This document shows positions 16,978-24,850 of a stretch of DNA of 46,228 nt, in pieces. Source of the stretch: Deltaproteobacteria bacterium (GTDB taxonomy: Bacteria > Myxococcota_A > Polyangia > JAAYKL01); contig JAFGWT010000491.1 in NCBI GenBank assembly GCA_016937015.1, forward strand, positions 1-46,228. Reading direction: 5' to 3'. The notes under the pieces were generated by a model, which searched no databases, was not told the origin of the DNA, and worked only from the letters and a program-made list of their open reading frames with translations. Both the position numbers and the translations under genes were made by a program. Position 1 is the first letter of the stretch. Every line of letters begins with the position of its first letter.

Positions 16978-17352
16978 ATGTTCGAAATATATAGGGAGTG
17001 TACATTTTCAGCCTCACATCAATTACGCAACTACAACGGCAAATGCGAACGACTGCATGGACACAACTGGAGAGTTCGCATTCATGTCACTGGGGAAAAG
17101 CTCGACAAATCAGGGATGCTGCTCGATTTTCATGAACTTGACGCTATCATGAAAGACGCCATTGATGCGTTTGATCACCGGCACCTGAACGAAGTGGAAC
17201 CATTTCTCAATGACAGCCCATCTTCTGAACTGTTGGCCAAAGTTCTTTTTGAAGAAGTAGCCAATCGATTGCCCAAAGATAAACAACTCAATGTGAAATG
17301 CTGTGATGTGTGGGAAAATGATGCGTCCCGAGCCAGATATTATCCCGGCTAA
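16978..17352 (+). CDS. queD: 6-carboxy-tetrahydropterin synthase / 6-pyruvoyl-tetrahydropterin synthase (QueD/PTPS family)
   Basis: The small enzyme (124 residues from ATG) carries zinc-binding histidines in SASHQL and LHGHNW, the catalytic Cys in NGKCERLHGHNW and the late DHRHLN motif. QueD converts dihydroneopterin triphosphate to 6-carboxy-tetrahydropterin, the second step of queuosine precursor synthesis. Related PTPS enzymes make pyruvoyl-tetrahydropterin. The ATG at 16978 is preferred to the track's GTG at 16966 because AGGAG would be only 2 nt from that GTG. No other queuosine gene is nearby and no preQ1 riboswitch was recognised. It stands alone, convergent with the FrzS-like gene. 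Confidence 0.85.
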   Translation: MFEIYRECTFSASHQLRNYNGKCERLHGHNWRVRIHVTGEKLDKSGMLLDFHELDAIMKDAIDAFDHRHLNEVEPFLNDSPSSELLAKVLFEEVANRLPKDKQLNVKCCDVWENDASRARYYPG

Positions 17353-17377
17353 CTAACGCGAAGCAAAAATCTCTGTA

Positions 17378-19831
17378 TCAATCCTCGAAATCCTCTATGG
17401 CGACATCCTCGAGGTCATCCATGTCCTCGTCGTCCAGTTCAGCCACATCTTCCACAACCGCTTCCATCTCACTGGTTGAGATTTCATCCCCGCTGCGTTT
17501 TTCAGACAAGGTTGCCTTCTGCGCCATCAGCTCGTTCAACAGGGTTGACAGTGACTGAACTGTCTGAGTGGCCTGCTCCGCCAATTCGTCTTTTTTGGCC
17601 AACGTGTTATTGGCATCCGCAATTGATGACTCCAATGCCGCAATATTGGCATCCCGTTGCTCAATATCCTTTTCGAGGCCGTCACACTTTTGCTCAGAAT
17701 TTCGAAGAGCAGTCTCCGTTTGCGCCAGTGTATCCTGAGTACTGGAAAGTGTATCCTGGGTTTCGGAGAGCTCTTTACGGGTGTCTTCCAGCGCCTTTTC
17801 TGTCTCGCCCAACGTGGACTTTGTGGACTCAAGATCATTCTGTGTTTCCAACAGATTATCTTTTGTTGTCGATAGCTCCCCACGGGTTTCTTCCAGCGTG
17901 TTGGTCGTATTAACCAACGTTTGCCGGGTTTCCTCCAAATCCTTCTCAGTGTTGTTGAACCGATTCAGCAGATCTTCATTCTCCGCCTTCTGGTTTCTGA
18001 GCGCTTCTTCGACATCGTCCAGTTTCGATTTCAGGTTGGCGGTCTGTTCATCCTTGTCGTAGAGTTTGCCCTTATAATCATTGAGCTCACGGGAATGTGT
18101 ATCATTCAAATTCGAAATCCTGCGCTCGTAATCATCCGTCAGATGCGTCAGCGCTTCTTCTTTTTCGTTCGCCAGCCGGTTGTTCAACTCTTCAACCTCA
18201 GCTTCGTGCTTCATTCTTTGAGCGGCCAGTTCTTCTTCGAGATGCTGCGCAGCCGAGGTCCTTAATTCCTCAGACTGCGATTCAAGCGCCAGATTTTTCT
18301 CTTCGGTCAACTGCACCGTCAATGCATCCAGCGCTTCTTTCAGCTCCGCTGCCTTTTGCTCGCCCAATTCTGCCAGCGCATCTTCCTTCTCCCGTCCAAG
18401 TCTCGCAATATCATCTCGGCGCCCCTGCTGCTCGCCATCAATTTCCGCTTCCAGTTTCTCATTTTTTTCCATCAGATGATCGATGCGGCTCTGAAGATCC
18501 TCAGACTTCTTAATCAGCGTCTCCTTATCAGAACTCAAATCGTGCACATTGTCTTCCAGGTCATGCACCCGCATTTCAATAGAAATGTTTTTGGACTCCA
18601 GGTCCGCCTTCGTACGCTCCAGCTCTGTCACTCGCTCCTGCTTTTCGAGCAATTGCTTCTCGCGTGTATTGATTGATTCCTTCAAATCAATTAACTCGCG
18701 ATCCTTTTTGTTAATTGTTTCCCGCAATTCAAGCACTTCACGACCACCGCCAGGACTCATGGAGGGCCGTCGCGCCATGTCGGATTTAGCTGCTTCCAAT
18801 GCCGCTTCAAGGGATTCGATTTTCCCTGTCAACGCAGCGTTGACACTTCTCAGTTCGTTAAGCTCCGCTGCGGTTGCCCCATCCATGGCACCAGCAACAT
18901 CATCAGGCGCTTCACCACCAATTATGACTTCCTCGTCGCGACCTTCGCTTATCACTTCTTCGTCGACATCACCTTCTTCGACTATCTCGTCCTCAGACAT
19001 CCCTGCCGTCCCAACGGCGACCTCATCTCCCGCCAAAATAAGTTCATCGTCATTCCCGCCGTCATCATCACTGACCACAACCTCATCTTCATCGACCACG
19101 ACTTCGTCTTCATTGACCACGACTTCGTCTTCATTTACCACGACTTCGTCTTCATTGACCACGACTTCGTCTTCATTGACCACGACTTCGTCTTCATTGA
19201 CCACGACTTCGTCTTCATTGCCGGAATCTTCACCGGAATCTTCGTCATCAATCACAATTTCGTCTTCGCCATCACCTTCGCCAGAATCATCCTCGACAGC
19301 AAGTTCGTCACCGGTGTTTTCAAAATTCTCACCGTCGGGGCCATCAAGCGCATCAAGCTCCTCAAAATCCGCGTCATCCATATCTTCGATGTCCATTTCT
19401 TCGACATCAAGGTCATTTAAATCGGAAAGTTCGCTGTCCTCTATGCCCCCGCCAGCGGTCAGATTCAAAAGCCCATCAATCATCCCGGTAATTCGGCCGG
19501 CTTCAAATGGCTTGAGCAGATATTCATCCGCGCGATCCTTTAGTTTTTTATGCTTCTCAAATGTCTCTTCCGATGCCTCAGCGGATACCAGTATCAGCGG
19601 AATGCCACTCGTTGACTTGTTTTTACGAAGTTTTCGGCAAATGGAAAAACCACTCGTTTGCGGCAACTCAATGCTTAAGTAAATCAAGTCCGGCTGATTT
19701 GAATCGGCAAACGCAAGACCTTCTGCCGCATCCACGATTACAGTTACGTTGTGCCCATCTTTTTCGTATGCCGCTTTTAAAATGCCTGCATATTCCTCAT
19801 CCGGTTCGAAAGCGAGAATGGTTTTTGACAT
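17378..19831 (-). CDS. FrzS/AglZ-like pseudoreceiver with acidic repeats and long coiled coil
   Basis: Residues about 1-122 are a receiver fold whose phospho-acceptor position reads LIYLSIELP (Ser for Asp), with KLKDRADEYLLKPF at the end. That ending resembles the FrzS receiver of Myxococcus, which also lacks the Asp. Residues about 128-305 are strongly acidic and include tandem copies of EVVVNED. Residues about 310-770 form a long heptad-rich coiled coil (LESTKSTLGETEKALEDTRKELSETQ). The tail is acidic. FrzS and AglZ act as polarity and motility scaffolds at the pole. The same role here is inferred from architecture and from nearby TolQR-like and AgmX-like genes. Confidence 0.8.
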   Translation of the reverse strand: MSKTILAFEPDEEYAGILKAAYEKDGHNVTVIVDAAEGLAFADSNQPDLIYLSIELPQTSGFSICRKLRKNKSTSGIPLILVSAEASEETFEKHKKLKDRADEYLLKPFEAGRITGMIDGLLNLTAGGGIEDSELSDLNDLDVEEMDIEDMDDADFEELDALDGPDGENFENTGDELAVEDDSGEGDGEDEIVIDDEDSGEDSGNEDEVVVNEDEVVVNEDEVVVNEDEVVVNEDEVVVNEDEVVVDEDEVVVSDDDGGNDDELILAGDEVAVGTAGMSEDEIVEEGDVDEEVISEGRDEEVIIGGEAPDDVAGAMDGATAAELNELRSVNAALTGKIESLEAALEAAKSDMARRPSMSPGGGREVLELRETINKKDRELIDLKESINTREKQLLEKQERVTELERTKADLESKNISIEMRVHDLEDNVHDLSSDKETLIKKSEDLQSRIDHLMEKNEKLEAEIDGEQQGRRDDIARLGREKEDALAELGEQKAAELKEALDALTVQLTEEKNLALESQSEELRTSAAQHLEEELAAQRMKHEAEVEELNNRLANEKEEALTHLTDDYERRISNLNDTHSRELNDYKGKLYDKDEQTANLKSKLDDVEEALRNQKAENEDLLNRFNNTEKDLEETRQTLVNTTNTLEETRGELSTTKDNLLETQNDLESTKSTLGETEKALEDTRKELSETQDTLSSTQDTLAQTETALRNSEQKCDGLEKDIEQRDANIAALESSIADANNTLAKKDELAEQATQTVQSLSTLLNELMAQKATLSEKRSGDEISTSEMEAVVEDVAELDDEDMDDLEDVAIEDFED
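19078..19224. repeat. 21-bp in-frame tandem repeat (about seven units)
   Basis: Units of CGACTTCGTCTTCATTGACCA run without interruption from about 19099 to 19224, with a diverged copy before and a degraded last copy. On the minus strand each unit encodes EVVVNED inside the FrzS/AglZ-like protein. Because 21 is divisible by three, gain or loss of units would change only the length of the acidic segment. Confidence 0.9.
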
Positions 19832-20034
19832 TGTTCGACTCCTTGCATATCACCGCGCTGAAACTCAATCACGAGGGTGCTTCAATACTTCAATTTTAAA
19901 ATAATATCTGAAGCATCTGGGAATTCTACAGAAAAATCAATTAAATGTCACACCGTAAGCATAGAAAATCATTCAACTTCAGTATTTCTGAGTTTACGCG
20001 TGACCCATGAACGCCAGAGGGTTCAAAATCGAAT

Positions 20035-20808
20035 CTAAAAATATACGCAGAACGTACCGTTTCCGCCAAATATCCCACCCATGCCGCCTTCGTATTTACC
20101 GGTAAAAGCAAAAAACCCCCCATATCCCAAAAATCCCACAGAAATCCATCGACTGGGCCGCAGGGCCACCTCGATGCCCACATCGGCTGTGATTCCGTTA
20201 TCTTTTTCGACTGCGCGCCCCAGTACGAGAGAGGTATCCCGAAACTTCATGCGACCGATGCGAGTCTGGAACATCAACAGCAGTCTTCTGACCGGTATGC
20301 CGTACTTGACCGAGCCAAGCAGGCGAAGCATGGGAACCGTGTCTGCGTCCGTATATTTCTTCCCCTCAGCCCTTAATAGCTCCGGAGAGTAACGGTAGCG
20401 CTTGGAGTACCCGGAGAACGCGGCGTTGATAAACGTGAGAGTAAAACCCGCCTGAAGGCCTGAAATCTTTATACCGGTGCCAAAGCCCAGTTCAACCCCC
20501 GAACCGGTATAGCCGATCATTCGTCCCACCGGCGCAATACCGCCTTCGACATTAATATTTACATCTGTCCAGGAGTATTGAACGTCCTTCTGGCCTATGG
20601 TTGAAACAAAGCTGCGCTCGATTTCCACCGCTTTCATGATCACGCGCGCGGCACCAAAATGAGGTTCCAGATAGAATGAGGCAACCCGGCCCGCATTGGC
20701 CGCGGGCGAAAGCAGCAGTACCCAGACCACAACGCCGGCAGCTGCCAGTGCCGAAACAAATTTCGGGGACGACCAGGCGTCATTGGTTGATCGATAGTGC
20801 CTACTCAT
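20035..20808 (-). CDS. Predicted outer-membrane beta-barrel protein
   Basis: A long signal peptide (VSALAAAGVVVWVLLLSPAANA) precedes alternating polar/apolar segments rich in Gly and aromatic residues. The chain ends in FCVYF, a C-terminal Phe as expected for barrels inserted by the BAM complex. It has no recognised family signature. Its start overlaps the end of exbD by 8 bp, so exbB, exbD and this gene form one operon. That suggests it is an outer-membrane partner of the proton-driven motor. An extra N-terminal hydrophilic stretch (MSRHYRSTNDAWSSPKF) is unusually long. Confidence 0.65.
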   Translation of the reverse strand: MSRHYRSTNDAWSSPKFVSALAAAGVVVWVLLLSPAANAGRVASFYLEPHFGAARVIMKAVEIERSFVSTIGQKDVQYSWTDVNINVEGGIAPVGRMIGYTGSGVELGFGTGIKISGLQAGFTLTFINAAFSGYSKRYRYSPELLRAEGKKYTDADTVPMLRLLGSVKYGIPVRRLLLMFQTRIGRMKFRDTSLVLGRAVEKDNGITADVGIEVALRPSRWISVGFLGYGGFFAFTGKYEGGMGGIFGGNGTFCVYF

Positions 20809-21226
20809 CTGCTGTCCCGGAGGCGTTCACAGCGATTGCCAGTTTGCCGAATCCGATGCGCTTGGCCATATCCATAACATCAACCACGTTACCATGCCGC
20901 GCCCCCTTATCTGCACGGACAATCACCACTGCGTCCTTTCCGGAAGCCTTCAATCGCTTTTTCATATAATCTTCGAGCTGTTTCATCGACAGGGCGTCTT
21001 TCTCCACACGAATACTGCCGTCCTTTGTTATCACCACCGTCAAATCCTTATCTTTAGGGAACAAATCCTGGGGCGACGCTTTAGGCAGTTCAATATCGAT
21101 ATTAGGATTTTTCACATACGTCGCCGTCAGCAGAAAAAAGATCAATAGCAGGAAAACCACATCCACCAAAGGCGTCACTTCGAGAGTCGCGATCGTCCGA
21201 TTTTTTTTGTCAGTTGAAAAATTCAT
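20801..21226 (-). CDS. exbD: ExbD/TolR-family protein
   Basis: The 141-residue protein has one TM near the N-terminus (VTPLVDVVFLLLIFFLLTATYV) with the conserved membrane Asp needed for proton use, and a periplasmic domain (VVITKDGSIRVEKDALSM). With the ExbB/TolQ partner it turns proton motive force into mechanical work on an envelope protein. The Myxococcus gliding-motor proteins AglQ and AglS are in the same family. It overlaps the exbB-like stop by ATGA. The choice between TolR, ExbD and AglQ/S cannot be made from sequence reading alone. Confidence 0.9.
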   Translation of the reverse strand: MNFSTDKKNRTIATLEVTPLVDVVFLLLIFFLLTATYVKNPNIDIELPKASPQDLFPKDKDLTVVITKDGSIRVEKDALSMKQLEDYMKKRLKASGKDAVVIVRADKGARHGNVVDVMDMAKRIGFGKLAIAVNASGTADE

Positions 21227-21870
21227 TTGTCGTCTTTTTCCGATTTGGCAGAAACAGGATGAAGAATATCGAGGAGCGCCATGGCGCCCTCCTCCATCTC
21301 AAGCACACGTCGCTGACTTTTTGACTGCAAATATCGATACCCAACATACGCGATGATGGCCACGCTCAGCCCGGCAGCCGTTGTAATGAGCGCCTGCCAG
21401 ATACCCCCGGCCAGCTGGCCTGGATCCACTGCACCGGTATCCGCCGTCTTAACAACCTTTTTAAACACGCCTATCATCCCCGTGACCGTGCCAAGGAGTC
21501 CCAATAGTGGTTCAACGCTCGCAGTGGTGCCCATAGCCTCAATAAACCGTTCCATGCGCACCACTTCCTGACGTCCCGTTTCCTCAAACCGCTCCTTGAT
21601 TTCGTGTCTCTTCGCATCCCGTGCATCCAGTCCAGTCTGCAGAATCCGTCCAGCCGGACTGTTGCTGGTCAAGCAGATATCACGGGCTTTGGTGAATTCT
21701 CCGCCCCTGGCCAAATCAACAACCGACTGAATAAGCCCCGACGGCACAATGCGCGATCTGCGCAGGGACCACATCCGCTCAAGGAAAATTGCCATCGCCA
21801 CGACAGAGCCAAGCGCGATGGGAATCATTACCACACCGCCGTTTCTAAGGAACTCAAACGCTTCTTTCAT
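21223..21870 (-). CDS. exbB: MotA/TolQ/ExbB-family proton channel protein
   Basis: The 215-residue protein has three TM segments: one near the N-terminus (GGVVMIPIALGSVVAMAIFLERMW) and two in the C-terminal half (EPLLGLLGTVTGMIGVFK, WQALITTAAGLSVAIIAYVGY). The GLLGTVTGMI signature is typical of the family. It forms the stator with the downstream exbD product. It is the first gene of the exbB-exbD-barrel operon. The 116-bp region upstream is shared with the divergent lpxL-like gene. Confidence 0.9.
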   Translation of the reverse strand: MKEAFEFLRNGGVVMIPIALGSVVAMAIFLERMWSLRRSRIVPSGLIQSVVDLARGGEFTKARDICLTSNSPAGRILQTGLDARDAKRHEIKERFEETGRQEVVRMERFIEAMGTTASVEPLLGLLGTVTGMIGVFKKVVKTADTGAVDPGQLAGGIWQALITTAAGLSVAIIAYVGYRYLQSKSQRRVLEMEEGAMALLDILHPVSAKSEKDDK

Positions 21871-21986
21871 AATTTCTCCAAGTGTTGTCTACAAAGGTAA
21901 CAAAACGAATATTTTTTTCGAATGTCAAAGTATCTTTGATAAAAAAACGAAATCATTATCGGTAAAATGGGTGTAAAACCCGGAAT

Positions 21987-22907
21987 ATGAGGCAGCAAGG
22001 TATTCGAAGAGCGATTCGGCATGTGATCACTTATTATGCCGCCAGAGGGGTAATGTATTTGCTGGGTACTGTGCCACTGCATTTGACACGCCGGGTTTCC
22101 AGATGGCTGGGCGCTCTGGCCTTTGGAGTGGCCAGACGGGAACGGACCATTGCGATTGCCCAGTTGTGTACCTATACGGTTATCGGTTCCAGGCGGCATA
22201 TTGCCCAAAAGCTGGTGCGTGGCGTTTTTGATCACCTCGCACTCAGTATTGTTGAATTATGCCTTCTCATGAGAGACCCCAACAGCCAACTACGGGTGTC
22301 TATTCCGCCGGAATCAAAAAACGCACTGGAGGAAGCCCTTGCGAAACAACGAGGTGTAATTTTCGTTACCGGTCATATCGGCAACTGGGAACTGATGGCG
22401 ATTGCCCTTGCCCGTGCCGGGTACCCCATCCACACCGTTGCCAGGAAAAGTTACGACGATCGCTTCACCCAACTGCTCAGCAGGCAACGATCCCGGTTTG
22501 GGGTACACCCGGTCTATCGGGAATCCGAAGGCAGCACGGCGAAACTGTTACGTGTTCTGAAACAGGGCGGCATATTGGGCATGCTCATCGATCAGGACAC
22601 CCGGGTGAGCAGTGTATTTGTGCCGTTTTTTGGCGCAGACGCACATACGCCAAGTGGCGCAGCCGCATTTGCCGTGCGAACGGACACACCGGTGGTGGTG
22701 GGCACTATTAAGCGCACACGCCATGGTTTTCATCGACTAAACATCCTACCCGTTTCGTTGCCGAATGATGTCACCCTGGCCACCGCCGTGCTCACCCGTG
22801 AACTGGAGCGGCGTATTCGAACGCAGATGAGTCAATGGGTCTGGTTTCACCAGCGATGGAAAACCAAACGGTTGGCCGGCACGGAAGCAAAGGAGGCGTT
22901 TTATTGA
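21987..22907 (+). CDS. LpxL/HtrB-like lysophospholipid (lipid A late) acyltransferase
   Basis: At 306 residues it matches the usual LpxL length. The HX4E/D catalytic motif is HIGNWE (about 125-130). Further family marks are GILGMLIDQDTR, VFVPFFGADAHTPSGAAAF and the C-terminal WVWFHQRWKTKR. LpxL-type enzymes add a secondary acyl chain to lipid A from acyl-ACP at the inner face of the inner membrane. An alternative role in acylating another glycolipid is possible because a second LpxL-like gene lies in the aryl-polyene operon (34241). Its stop overlaps the TTG start of the next gene (TTGA). Confidence 0.85.
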   Translation: MRQQGIRRAIRHVITYYAARGVMYLLGTVPLHLTRRVSRWLGALAFGVARRERTIAIAQLCTYTVIGSRRHIAQKLVRGVFDHLALSIVELCLLMRDPNSQLRVSIPPESKNALEEALAKQRGVIFVTGHIGNWELMAIALARAGYPIHTVARKSYDDRFTQLLSRQRSRFGVHPVYRESEGSTAKLLRVLKQGGILGMLIDQDTRVSSVFVPFFGADAHTPSGAAAFAVRTDTPVVVGTIKRTRHGFHRLNILPVSLPNDVTLATAVLTRELERRIRTQMSQWVWFHQRWKTKRLAGTEAKEAFY

Positions 22908-23437
22908 AAACTGCAATTCGCGAGCGACTGCAGCACGGGATGGCGCAGAATTCCCGATCTGACAGCGAACAGCGCAAACTGTGTGTGGTCAAACCGGAGG
23001 ATACTGCGCTGGGACACCTTCACGAACTAATCAGCGCAGAAGCGGCCGCGCTGGCACAGCTGGATAAAGGGCCAACCGATTTGTTGCAGGCGCTGGCGGA
23101 ATTGCAGCTCCACGGCCTTTGCCCGATGGCTGCGGAAGCGCATCATCACGCCACAGTGGACAGACTGGCAGAAAGGACAGCACAACAACTATCCGAAAAA
23201 AGCCCCGTTTTTAGCTACAAAAAAAGGATCTTCATTATGCCGGTGGGCCATCTGGACGATCAGGCCCTCAACCGCATCACCGACCGGGCATTGCAGATAA
23301 TTCAAAACGAAAAAGTCAAAAAGGCCGTCTTGCACCTCAAAGGGCTATCCTCAGAACCGGATGCAATCGCCCGATGGCAGCATCAATTGTACGAAGAACT
23401 TCAATCGGCCAGAATTCAGATTAAGGAAATCCCCTGA
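22904..23437 (+). CDS. Small protein with STAS-like C-terminal half
   Basis: The track start at 22835 has no ribosome site. TTG at 22904 follows AAAGGAGG by about seven bases and overlaps the upstream TGA (TTGA), so it is preferred (177 residues, starting KTAIRERLQHG). The first 80-100 residues are helical. The last 80 or so (RIFIMPVGHLDDQALNRITDRALQIIQNEKVKKAVLHLKGL) alternate strand and helix like STAS/RsbR-type domains, but the usual Asp-Ser/Thr phospho-site is not obvious. Coupling to the LpxL-like gene is clear; function is not. Confidence 0.6.
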   Translation: MKTAIRERLQHGMAQNSRSDSEQRKLCVVKPEDTALGHLHELISAEAAALAQLDKGPTDLLQALAELQLHGLCPMAAEAHHHATVDRLAERTAQQLSEKSPVFSYKKRIFIMPVGHLDDQALNRITDRALQIIQNEKVKKAVLHLKGLSSEPDAIARWQHQLYEELQSARIQIKEIP

Positions 23438-23460
23438 ACCGATTCGGATTGTGATTAAGC

Positions 23461-24222
23461 TCATGCGCCAATTTTCGAGATGTAATATTCCTCCCAGTAT
23501 CTGGTCAATGCTCTGACCTTCAGAGGAGTGGGCATATCCGAAGTGATGATTTTCGGCACGGCAAGAGGGGGCTGGATGCTGAGGGTCAGAACCGGTGAGG
23601 CGGGTGAGTTGTACCAGTGCATCCCCTTGGCCATGGTTAAAGGGGTACAGTCAATAATAACGGGTAGCACATCCACGTCGAGTCGCACTGCGATCTGTGC
23701 TGCGCCCCTTTGAAATTTTAAAGGCATCTCGGGGCGGGTGCGCTCTCCCTGAGGAAATATAATAAGGGGACGGCGTTCCTCAAAACTTTGCTTACACTGT
23801 TCGATAAACGCATCGCTCCCAACATTGGGAATAAAATCACAGGCCCGCACCACCGAGCCAAAAAACGGATGTCGCCACAGGTTCATCCGGATTACACAGT
23901 TGAAGTTGGGCACCTGACTGCCCAACGCAACAATATCAACCAGCGTCAAATGGTTGCAAACGAGCATGCAGGCACGACCTTCGGGAATGTGATGTAAACC
24001 AGTGACCCGGATTTTTGAGAACGCCCCGATGATTTCCATGATGCGACAAAAAATACGCCACGACAAACGCACCTGACCATGAAAAATCCGCCGCGCACGC
24101 CGACGGCTCATCAACCGAACCATTGGAAACAGCACCGCCCCCAGTAAAAAGCCCCACACCATAAAAACAGCCACGCTGATTCCGGCGCCAATCATGGTTC
24201 TAAGTCGTAAAATGCCAGTCAT
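23461..24222 (-). CDS. PlsC-like 1-acyl-glycerol-3-phosphate acyltransferase (last gene of aryl-polyene operon)
   Basis: The acyltransferase motif I is NHLTLVD (HX4D) and motif III is FPQGERTRPEMPLKFQRGAAQIA. One or two N-terminal membrane segments anchor it (GISVAVFMVWGFLLGAVLFPM). The length of 253 residues fits PlsC-type enzymes. The stop of the upstream lipoprotein gene lies 4 bp before its start. In this context it probably attaches the polyene acid, or a fatty chain, to a glycerol or sugar lipid carrier rather than serving general phospholipid synthesis. That is inference. Confidence 0.82.
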   Translation of the reverse strand: MTGILRLRTMIGAGISVAVFMVWGFLLGAVLFPMVRLMSRRRARRIFHGQVRLSWRIFCRIMEIIGAFSKIRVTGLHHIPEGRACMLVCNHLTLVDIVALGSQVPNFNCVIRMNLWRHPFFGSVVRACDFIPNVGSDAFIEQCKQSFEERRPLIIFPQGERTRPEMPLKFQRGAAQIAVRLDVDVLPVIIDCTPLTMAKGMHWYNSPASPVLTLSIQPPLAVPKIITSDMPTPLKVRALTRYWEEYYISKIGA

Positions 24223-24226
24223 CCAT

Positions 24227-24850
24227 CTATTCCAGAAGTTTATCGTCCGACGGCTGAGTTACCACACTCGATACATTTGCCTGCACAGTGGCAATACGCA
24301 GCGTGTAACCGACAGCATTGTGTTTAAGAACGACTTCGCCAATGACAAATCCGCGGGCTTCATATGTAATTGACACAAATTGCTGTTCACCAGAATGTAC
24401 AACACGCACCTGCCCTTCATCACTCAATGTCAATCCGGGTTGCTGGCGCAGCAATTCGTCACGGCCAGCAAATACCAGCATGAAATCCCGCATCAGATAC
24501 TGCGGCGGAAATGGCAATTCGAACAGGGGTTCGGCATCGTACGTCAACAGATTGTCATTCATGGTCAAAAGAAACTGACGATTGCCAAGAGATGACAACC
24601 CGGCAATAGTTACCGACGCATCGCGCACATCCACCATGGCAGTGAATTCATATATTTCATCGCCCTTCTCATACACCACTTGCTGTACCAGAGACGGCGT
24701 CTCGGAGAATGCGTGGGCAGTATATACAATAGATATGTCGTCACCAAACGAAAGACTTCGCATCGATTTTTGAACGCTGGCGGCGCCGCAACCGGTGAGA
24801 CCGACAACAATGAAAAACAGAATGGCACACGGAACTGACTTATTTTTCAT
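24227..24850 (-). CDS. Outer-membrane lipoprotein of the aryl-polyene operon (DUF3261-like)
   Basis: The track start at 24922 lies inside the exporter gene. The ATG at 24850 follows GGAGGAAA and gives MKNKSVPCAILFFIVVGLTGC, a signal peptide with a good lipobox (LTGC). The mature part of about 185 residues is mostly beta (VQQVVYEKGDEIYEFTAMVDVRDASVTIAGLSSLGNRQFLLTMN). Lipoproteins of the DUF3261 type occur next to the MMPL exporter in aryl-polyene clusters. The family name is from context and style. It may act as the outer-membrane acceptor for the LolA-like carrier. It overlaps the exporter's end by 11 bp. Confidence 0.78.
   Translation of the reverse strand: MKNKSVPCAILFFIVVGLTGCGAASVQKSMRSLSFGDDISIVYTAHAFSETPSLVQQVVYEKGDEIYEFTAMVDVRDASVTIAGLSSLGNRQFLLTMNDNLLTYDAEPLFELPFPPQYLMRDFMLVFAGRDELLRQQPGLTLSDEGQVRVVHSGEQQFVSITYEARGFVIGEVVLKHNAVGYTLRIATVQANVSSVVTQPSDDKLLE

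Noticed and set aside
19078-19224. CRISPR-like look of the 21-bp repeats
   Set aside because: The units are contiguous, in frame and coding, with no spacers and no cas genes.
18549-19682. Long plus-strand Ser/Thr-rich ORF of 377 aa
   Set aside because: It is the antisense shadow of the acidic repeat and coiled-coil region of the FrzS/AglZ-like gene; its composition comes only from Glu/Asp codons read backwards.
22835-22903. Upstream extension of the STAS-like gene to the track start
   Set aside because: It overlaps the LpxL-like gene by 73 bp without a ribosome site, whereas TTG 22904 has AAAGGAGG at ideal distance.
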